NCBI GenBank assembly: GCA_948567375.1
Contig: OX419759.1
Location: forward strand, 40,142,593-40,206,592
DNA length: 64,000 nt
Direction of reading: 5' to 3'
Source of the DNA: Lunularia cruciata
Lineage: Eukaryota; Streptophyta; Marchantiopsida; Lunulariales; Lunulariaceae
A program made the translations under genes and the position numbers. Below are positions 57,783 through 64,000 of the stretch, piece after piece. The notes under the pieces were generated by a model. That model searched no databases. It saw nothing but the letters and a program-made list of their open reading frames with translations, and was not told where the DNA came from. The first letter of the stretch is position 1, and each line of letters opens with the position of its first letter.

Positions 57783-59220
57783 TTGGGTCAAGCGGGAGAG
57801 TTTAGTAGAGCAGCACAAACGCTACACCCTTTGTCTATGGCGAGTCCTATTGATGAGATTATCTCTTCCCTATGCTCACTACATCCTATAACAGAAGAGG
57901 GACTACCACAAGAGATCTTAGATTATAAGCCTGAGCAGCCTTTATGTCTTGAAAGGTCACTATTTGCAAAAGCATTATATGCACTACCCCTTGCTTTTCC
58001 TTAGGAGGCTTGTTGAGGATGGTTTACGAGCACCTTAGAGATTGCTTCCAAGTAGATGATCCTTCTAGTGGTTTTACCGAGTTGTTTCAAGTGGATGTAG
58101 CAATAGCAAGAGGAGACATTCCTATGTCTGTTAGTCGGGTGTTAGGTGCTAGTCGACTTCTTGCAATGGAGAAGGACACATGGGACATTAGACTGATTGC
58201 TATTGGAGAAATTTGTGTGCGTTTGGTTAGTCATACCATTGTCCTTAAGCATCATTCTCACTTTCAACAACACCTTAGTCCACATCAGTTTGGAGTAGCT
58301 ACACCTGGAGGATGGGAGGCTATATCTCTAGGCATTAGGGCACTCCTAGATATCCAGCCGGAGTGGGTCGTCCTACAAGTGGATATTGAGAACACTTCTA
58401 ATAGCATCTCACAAGCATCTATCTTTAGAGAGCTTAGGGAGGTTGGTGGATCCTTGGCAAGTCTCATACCTTTTGTGCGGTCATTTTATGGCTCTCTTGC
58501 TTCCTTTTACTACCAACACGGTGGTTCACAAGAAGGAATCACCGTCTTGGAGTCAACTGTTGGTACATGTCAAGGAGATCGTTTGAGAGGACCATTATTT
58601 GCCATGGCTCACTTTAGAGCTCTCCTATCTACTACTTTGGCCATGCTAGGTTATGTATTTCCCTCCTTGGCAGATGATACAAATATTCTAGGCCCTATAG
58701 ATTAGATTAGGCAGACGTTTCACTACTTGACTATCAAGCTACATCTAGTAGGCTTGAAAGTCAAGGTGTCAAAGTGCAAGGCATGATCCCCTTTAGGTAT
58801 CACTCCCCACCTTGTAGAGGTGGGGTGTATCACATCCACAGATGGACTTTGTGTTCTTGGAGTGCTAGTAGGATTGGAGGATTTTTTCACACTCTTCTTA
58901 AAGTTGCCCTTGCAGAGGATGTTCTCCATGTTGATGACCTTCCATTACTAGGAGATCGGCATATAGCATTTGGTATACTCTCTTCTTGTATTGCTCGTCG
59001 ACCATCCTGCCTCATCCGTATAGTTCCTCCCTCATCGTCCTTCCTATCATGTCTGAGAGCATTTGATAGGAGGATTATGAGAGTCTTTGGTGATATTATT
59101 GGACCATGGACATTTGAGTGTGTGACATGGGATTTGGCACATAGATAGACGGCTCCGCTGATCTCATGTGGTGGGGTTGGCTTGCTATCTATGGAGGAGA
59201 TGACACTTATAGCATTTTTG
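57783..59220 (+). pseudogene. Reverse transcriptase of element G
   Basis: After the linker (GEFSRAAQTL, EIISSLCSLHPITEEGLP) the RT reads IRLIAIGEICVRLVSHTIVL (finger motif, normally RPIAxGExxxRL), LSPHQFGVATPGGWEAISLG, VVLQVDIENTSNSIS (first catalytic Asp in QVDxxNAFN), VGTCQGDRLRGPLFAMA and LADDTNILGPI. LADD at 58667-58678 is the active-site pair. The stretch to 59148 gives the thumb (LLGDRHIAFGILSSCIARRP, FDRRIMRVFGDIIGPW). The motif QGDxLxGPLF separates it from LTR-type RTs. Frameshifts occur at 58005 and 58705-58770. Confidence 0.8.
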
Positions 59221-59225
59221 GGTAG

Positions 59226-60110
59226 TTGGGCTCTCTTGGCACCCTACTTTCCTCTCATTTTGTGGTTGATGATGGGCCGGTTTGGGAGACTTATGTGATA
59301 AAGGTGGAGGGAAGATCCTTTTCTCTCCAGATGTTAATATGGCAGATGAGAGATAGTTTATTCCCACATGCACAAGAGGATTTTCCACTTTTTGCTTCAC
59401 TATTGTCAGATTGGACTAGAGGTTTACAGTCTTCTTTGATGGAGCAACAATGTGAGCACACATTACATTCTCTCTTAGTCAACTCGTCCATTCCGCAAGC
59501 TACTAGAGCACATCTTCACTCTTGCTCCGGCAAGGGTGCAAGCTCTTGGATCCTAGCTTGATCTTGCATTAGGGCATTCTGACTTGCACTAACTACTTTC
59601 TCTACAATGATGAGGTTTTGCCTAGGTTTGGTCCACCCATCTGCATCTTCATTACTCACTTGTGAGTGTGGTTCTACACTAGATGCAACAACGGTCCACA
59701 TGACACGGTGTCCTTTTGAAGGATAGAGGATAGCTACCCATGATGCCATTAGAGACATAGTGTTTGCTATGGCACGAGAAAGTGGATACTTGGCTTGGAG
59801 GGAGCATTTGTATGCTTTGCAGACAACACATGTGAGGGCAAACTTATACTTGGTCCGAGATGATCAGGTGATAGTAGCAGATGTCATGGTTATGGACCCT
59901 ACGCGAGATACAGTTTTGGAGGGAGTAATTACCCATCCCCTTGGATGGGCAACAAGTGCAACAGTAGATCGCAAGGTCTCCAAGTATAGGGCCATGCAGC
60001 AAGGTCACATCTTTGTTCCTCTAGCCTTGGAGTTATATGGAGTGATGGACACGGCATTTTACACATTGTCAGGGAGTGCGCGAGAGCTTATCATGTTAGG
60101 TGCCAAGTGA
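59226..60110 (+). pseudogene. C-terminal CCHC and endonuclease-like domain of G
   Basis: A helical part (LLSDWTRGLQSSLMEQQCEH, SIPQATRAHLHSCSGKGASS) precedes CECGSTLDATTVHMTRCP at 59661-59711. In the same frame, after a TAG at 59727-59729, comes RIATHDAIRDIVFAMARESG and then VIVADVMVMDPTRDTV, KVSKYRAMQQGHIFVPLALE and LYGVMDTAFYTLSG. The order (Cys-His cluster, RIxxHD, an acidic V-A-D-V strand, Lys, late Glu) is like the restriction-like endonuclease end of R2-type proteins (CxxC, HxxxC, RHN, PD, D, K). No structure-level check was possible. Confidence 0.55.
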
Positions 60111-60310
60111 TACCACTCTCACTCATACTTTGTAACATATTTTAGACAGCGTGTGTCCATTGTTCTATAGAGTGCAGTGGCTGGTGCAATCCATAGCAGA
60201 GCTATCACATTAGATGATGTTTCTTCCATGCTCTAGTTGTGTGTAGAGAGTGCGACTTGCATAGCTTTGATATCTTAGGTGCCCCGTACGGCAGATTTCT
60301 AATATTGACT

Positions 60311-60412
60311 CTATTGGGGCTTAGCCCCATTTTACTTTTCTTTTTTTTCCCTTGTAGGGGTTGATGGGGTCTTCCCTTCCTTCGTATTTTTTTCTACGCG
60401 GTTCGCCCTCTT
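60311..60412 (+). repeat. 3' tail of G with two hairpins
   Basis: TATTGGGGCTTAGCCCCATT contains the stem GGGGCT/AGCCCC around a single T, and TTGATGGGGTCTTCCC is a second stem (GATGGG/CCCATC in the better copies). Both recur in the same order at 62811-62945 and 63036-63130. Confidence 0.75.
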
Positions 60413-60440
60413 TCTTCTTTGATCTGTAGAGTCTTCTAAT

Positions 60441-62760
60441 GTCCAAGTTTATTGACCCCTACGCGAGTGTGTTAGTGTACGGTTGCATGTTGGCGCATTT
60501 AAGAAGTCTGTACTTGGACGAATAAAGCCTCAGGCTCGACATTACAATGGAGTGCGTCAAGAATTTACTTAGAATTTTATGCTGGAAATTTTAACGGTTT
60601 GCTTTTCACAGGAATGGATGCCCATATAAAAGTAACGTGACGAATTGCGGGCCAACATGCAGATGCCAGTTGTTTGTTGGATCTTTCCTGCATGAACACT
60701 CGCGTCAAAGTGTTGAAATAGTGTTGTGAAGATCATTGATCTTTAGACTCGAATTCTGCTTCTGTCGTGCAGCCATGGTCGCTGCTTTTGATGCCAAACA
60801 CATGTAGGAGACGGACGAACTGACAGAAGTAAGGACAACTGGTCAGCTGATCAAAGAGAACAACAACTGCTGATCAAGAGTACTACATGACAAATCCGAT
60901 CTAACTGCTCTGAGGAAAATTATAAAAGTCCAAATTGTTGTTGATTTCTTTTGAGTGGCTTCTGGAGAATTCGCAATAATGCTCCCTTACCGTCGACTTG
61001 AGACACTAAAAGTATTTGCGTTTGAAACATTACCGACCGAATTTAGTCAACGATATCCATGAGAAGCATAACTAAGCACTCACAGAACGGTCATTCTAAC
61101 AGCAAAATCACAGAGGAGTGTTTTAGCTTGCTGATTAGAAATTTCCCAACTTGATCTATACTTGTCCTACCTGGTCCGGAACATGATATCAACAGTACTC
61201 ACCAAACTTGCATCAACACTCCTGACACTTTCTTGCGTGCAATTTTACTAGAAGCACGGCAGGATATGACTCGACGGCTAGCACTAATAGTGTGCGCGAG
61301 CTGACGCTGTACGTACATAGTCGAGAAAGATGTTGCGTTGCTAGTTTGCGATGGGCAGTAAACCAAAGGCTATACTCGCTAAATAGCTCATTAGGTTGGC
61401 CGCATGTGTGGTGCCATAGCAACTTCTAATTGTCTACAAAGTGAAATTCACCAAATCCTCTACTGTGATCAACTGTCTTGCAAACTAACTAGTCGCATTC
61501 TATTGCGCAGGAATCAACATAAGACTGCAAGTTTGTCTACGACCAATACAGGAAATGGAAATTTGTGCTTAGCGCTGCAGCTTCAAATTGAGGAATTACT
61601 TGATCGACCGGCCTATTTACTATTCGGGAAGGAAGATGGAGTCTTTCCGGTTATGACCAACTTATCTCTCTGGCAAATCGCTAAGATGTCTTCGGTGAGC
61701 TATCTAAACGTACTATTGTGGTTAGGTAGTCCCAATTTGTCTATGCATTGCGCAGGCTGTCTAGAGCCCTCTCTCTAGAACTCAACTATGATATGTAGTC
61801 TCTCAGGACATCTCTGAAGCACATCACCCCTGGACGGACGGCTTCGGCTGACGGCAGGGTGGCATGTAATAAAATATCAATTGCGGCCAGTATGTCAAGG
61901 ACATCATGGCTTCCGTAATTGACCCTTGCAAGACACATAATTGGAGAAACATTGAGTCACCACCGGAGCACACCTGCTCGGATGCTCATCTACTACTCTA
62001 CATTACTGATCTGAAGGAGCAGTGGAGGCTGACTGCTCGTCGACGACTAGTCGCAGAACATGTAGCTTCCAAGAAAACCTACTTGTATGAATAATTTGTT
62101 AATATAAGTTTATGTAATTATTAGGGATATTAGGGTATATAATTAATATATTTCTACACTGTTTAAAGTCAAAAATCTGATTTGAGGAATTTCTTAGACT
62201 TTATGCACATGAAGTCTTTCTAAATTTTACTGAAACATCTTAAGATAGTCTTTTTTATCAATTAGGTACGTTATCAAGAAAATTCTTTTGCTTATAATTT
62301 TTATATATGACTTATAATAATTATCCTGTTTTACTGATGTGATTTTATTCTAAAATTAAACTTAACTAAAGAATTTGACAAGTAAAAAATCTACTCTGAA
62401 TACAGTCTAAATATGTAAAACATATTACTTATCTGTAACATATTTTTCGATGTATTTGCTGATATATATTTTAATATCGACATCTTCATACTTCTGCCTA
62501 CCTGGCATGATGGGTTACAAACATGAGCTACTAGTGTGCAAAGACCCTTACCAGATTGGAGATTCAACCGAGGAAAAACAACTTCTTGCAATACCTCGGT
62601 CAGACCTTCTCGCGTACATCTCAAACACATGACTATCGGCTTTGTGGATTGTAAAAACAGCTGGCGCTAAGGATATATATGTAGAAAATGTTTTCAAGAT
62701 TGTGTTGATACAAAATACGCCTAACATCAGAATATCTGGGTCTGATTATGGTTATATGGT
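60441..62760. other. Region without a recognised gene
   Basis: Mixed composition with many CG dinucleotides up to 62090, then AT-rich. The longest open frame, 61404-61778 (MCGAIATSNCLQSEIHQILY), has no motif and no support. Nothing else seen. Confidence 0.4.
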
Positions 62761-62790
62761 CTGATGGGGTCTTCCCACCCTTCATGTGTT
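62761..62790 (+). repeat. Partial G-type 3' tail
   Basis: CTGATGGGGTCTTCCCACCC and the following ttcatg match the second hairpin and its flank. Confidence 0.6.
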
Positions 62791-62810
62791 CTATTATTAT
62801 GGTTATAAAC

Positions 62811-62945
62811 AATGGGGTTTAGCCCCATTTTACCTTTTTCATCTCTCCCTTGTACCTTTTTCATCCTCCCTTGTTTTATCATGGTTATAAACCCTTGTAC
62901 GGGCTTGATGGGGTCTTCCCATCCTTCATTTTTTCTCCGCGGTAG
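62811..62945 (+). repeat. G-type 3' tail copy 2
   Basis: AATGGGGTTTAGCCCCATTT, then CATCTCTCCCTTGTAC, an internal duplication, and CTTGATGGGGTCTTCCCATC with a complete GATGGG/CCCATC stem, ending TTTCTCCGCGGTAG. The phrase ATGGTTATAAAC occurs before and inside it. Confidence 0.75.
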
Positions 62946-63035
62946 TCCTTCTTCCTGTTATAAACAAAACAATACTTGTATCATTGTAACATCACCAAGT
63001 AGTTTAATGGTATCCTTAACCTTCTGTCCTACAGA

Positions 63036-63130
63036 TTCTATTGGGGCTTAGCTTCATGTTACCTTTGATGTCTCTCCCTTGTAAAGCTTGATGGGGTCTT
63101 CCCATCCTTCATTTTTCCTCCGCGGTAGCC
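63036..63130 (+). repeat. G-type 3' tail copy 3
   Basis: TCTATTGGGGCTTAGCTTCA (first stem decayed), TCTCTCCCTTGTAAAGC, CTTGATGGGGTCTTCCCATC and TTTTTCCTCCGCGGTAGCC. The same order as in G and copy 2, without any coding sequence before it. Confidence 0.75.
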
Positions 63131-64000
63131 TTTTACTCTTAGGCGATTCACATGGTTCTTTTGGGCTCCGGCGACACCCTATAAGACAAAGTCCGGCAAT
63201 TAGAATTTTGACGGAGCTCATGTGCACGTCAGTCTGCCTGACGTTCAAAGCCTCAGCCGGAGCTTATCCCTCAGGCAGCTCTAGCTCCGTTTGAATGGGT
63301 CGGGTGATACAACGTGCAATAAAATTATCGGAATACCCTTTCTGTGACAGGTTTGCCCGAGAATGAACCTGTCAACTTCCCGTCTTCGTTACATCGAGTC
63401 TTTAATCTTTCCAAGTAAATATATTTTCGATTTTAATTTTTGACCTTCGAGACTGGATGCAGATGTAATATGTTTTACCTTTTTTCATTTTTCGACCGTT
63501 ATTCAATGTTGGTCAGGTGTGACTTAAGAATGAAAGCATTTTATTAATATTCTTTTTTGAGATAGGAAAAGAAATGGTTTGTCAACGAAAACCAATTCCG
63601 ATATGCCGGTGTAATATTTTCTTTTTATTCATAAATTTTTTCTCCCCTTACTAATGTGATTAATTCCATAAGATTTTCTGTTTGAAACTCCATTAATCAT
63701 AAAAATATGAAATCATAAAAAATCATCAATATATAGGAAAACGAAAAGCTAAATTTGATGATCACTCCTTTGTTGTATATATAGGAAAACTAAAAGCTAA
63801 ATTTGATGATCACTCTTTTGTAGATAACGAATGTGAAAATTTTCTTATTGATTTGTAAACCTTGAACTCTTTACTTTACATAACCTAATTCGAGAACTGG
63901 TTACTTATTAACGCCAGTCAATCATCCAAAGTGCGTTATCACAAGTATACATATGAGGTTGACGTACGTCCAAATTAACTGCCGGACCTATGCACTCCCA
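63131..64000. other. Region without a recognised gene
   Basis: No open frame of note beyond 68 codons. A 48-bp tandem pair is at 63731-63826 (ATATAGGAAAACGAAAAGCT units, ending GATGATCACTC). CG content is fairly high near 63150-63400. Confidence 0.4.

Larger units (their letters stand above)
57190..60440 (+). mobile_element. Non-LTR retrotransposon G, decayed, R2-like layout
   Basis: One broken plus-strand coding region, in order: a C2H2-type finger (57222), a basic/linker part with GQAGEFSRAAQTLHPLS (57783-57860), RT (58010-58740), a thumb-like region to 59220, a CCHC motif (59661-59711), and an endonuclease-like end (59760-60110). A 3' tail with hairpins follows (60311-60412). N-terminal finger plus C-terminal CCHC and endonuclease is the order of the R2/RLE branch of non-LTR elements, in contrast to LINE-type elements with an N-terminal AP endonuclease. 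At least a dozen stops and several frameshifts. Confidence 0.7.

Noticed and set aside
61404..61778. 124-codon plus-strand frame
   Set aside because: No motif, no homologous copy in the window, no promoter or splice context; length is compatible with chance.
62391..62630. Minus-strand frame with LVAHVCNPSCQVGR, reminiscent of a primate Alu translation, and a weak B-box-like GGTTGAATCTCC
   Set aside because: Only a short chance-level resemblance; no A box at proper spacing, no poly-A, and the rest of the window is plant-type. Not enough for a SINE or contamination call.

Overview
The window reads as a stretch of a large, repeat-rich land-plant nuclear genome. The evidence is layered plant-type Ty3/gypsy and Ty1/copia retrotransposons, strong AT bias, CG-to-TG/CA decay in the older copies, and no compact host genes or bacterial-type operons. 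A fern, lycophyte, bryophyte or gymnosperm would all fit; I cannot fix the species. I see no convincing intact host gene, rRNA, tRNA or CRISPR array.

Left part (1-12300). The gag and 5' LTR side of a minus-strand gypsy element (F) occupies 1-2707. A plus-strand gypsy element (A, 2708-11355) abuts it; its gag region is largely replaced by a minus-strand insertion of another element (C3, 4138-7220). After A come an inverted scrap of an F-type LTR and the 3' end of a copia element with its LTR.

Middle (12300-36200). Three copies of an unusual element without reverse transcriptase (D1 minus, D2 minus, D3 plus) lie in older, mostly unreadable sequence. Beyond them are degraded minus-strand coiled-coil and basic protein remnants.

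Right-centre (36200-54800). A degraded minus-strand gypsy element (E) is the host layer. It reads, on its own strand, protease (53.1-53.8 kb), linker (44.1-44.9 kb), RT and RNase H (39.0-40.3 kb), then integrase (36.2-36.9 kb). It is interrupted by C2 (36913-39026), by C1 (40344-44131, with target duplication caaac) and by a minus-strand LTR (44947-53063). That LTR is itself split by a plus-strand gypsy element of the same family (B, 45306-52729).

Far right (54800-64000). This part has fewer recognisable transposons and keeps more CG dinucleotides. It holds a 72-bp tandem repeat, a decayed non-LTR retrotransposon (G, about 57190-60440) with an R2-like layout of N-terminal zinc finger, RT, and CCHC plus endonuclease-like C-terminus, and extra copies of its hairpin-bearing 3' tail.

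The best candidate for something undescribed is the C/D family. Its members are 3.6-3.8 kb, begin TG and end CA (or AA), and have 5-bp target duplications in two copies. They have no internal LTRs and no polymerase, and they encode a conserved protein (GEPINW and PF(A)xxFYxExNxL motifs, a basic patch, an acidic region, a long coiled coil). They could be solo copies of a giant, gene-bearing LTR or a separate non-autonomous element class. No element in the window looks able to move by itself.
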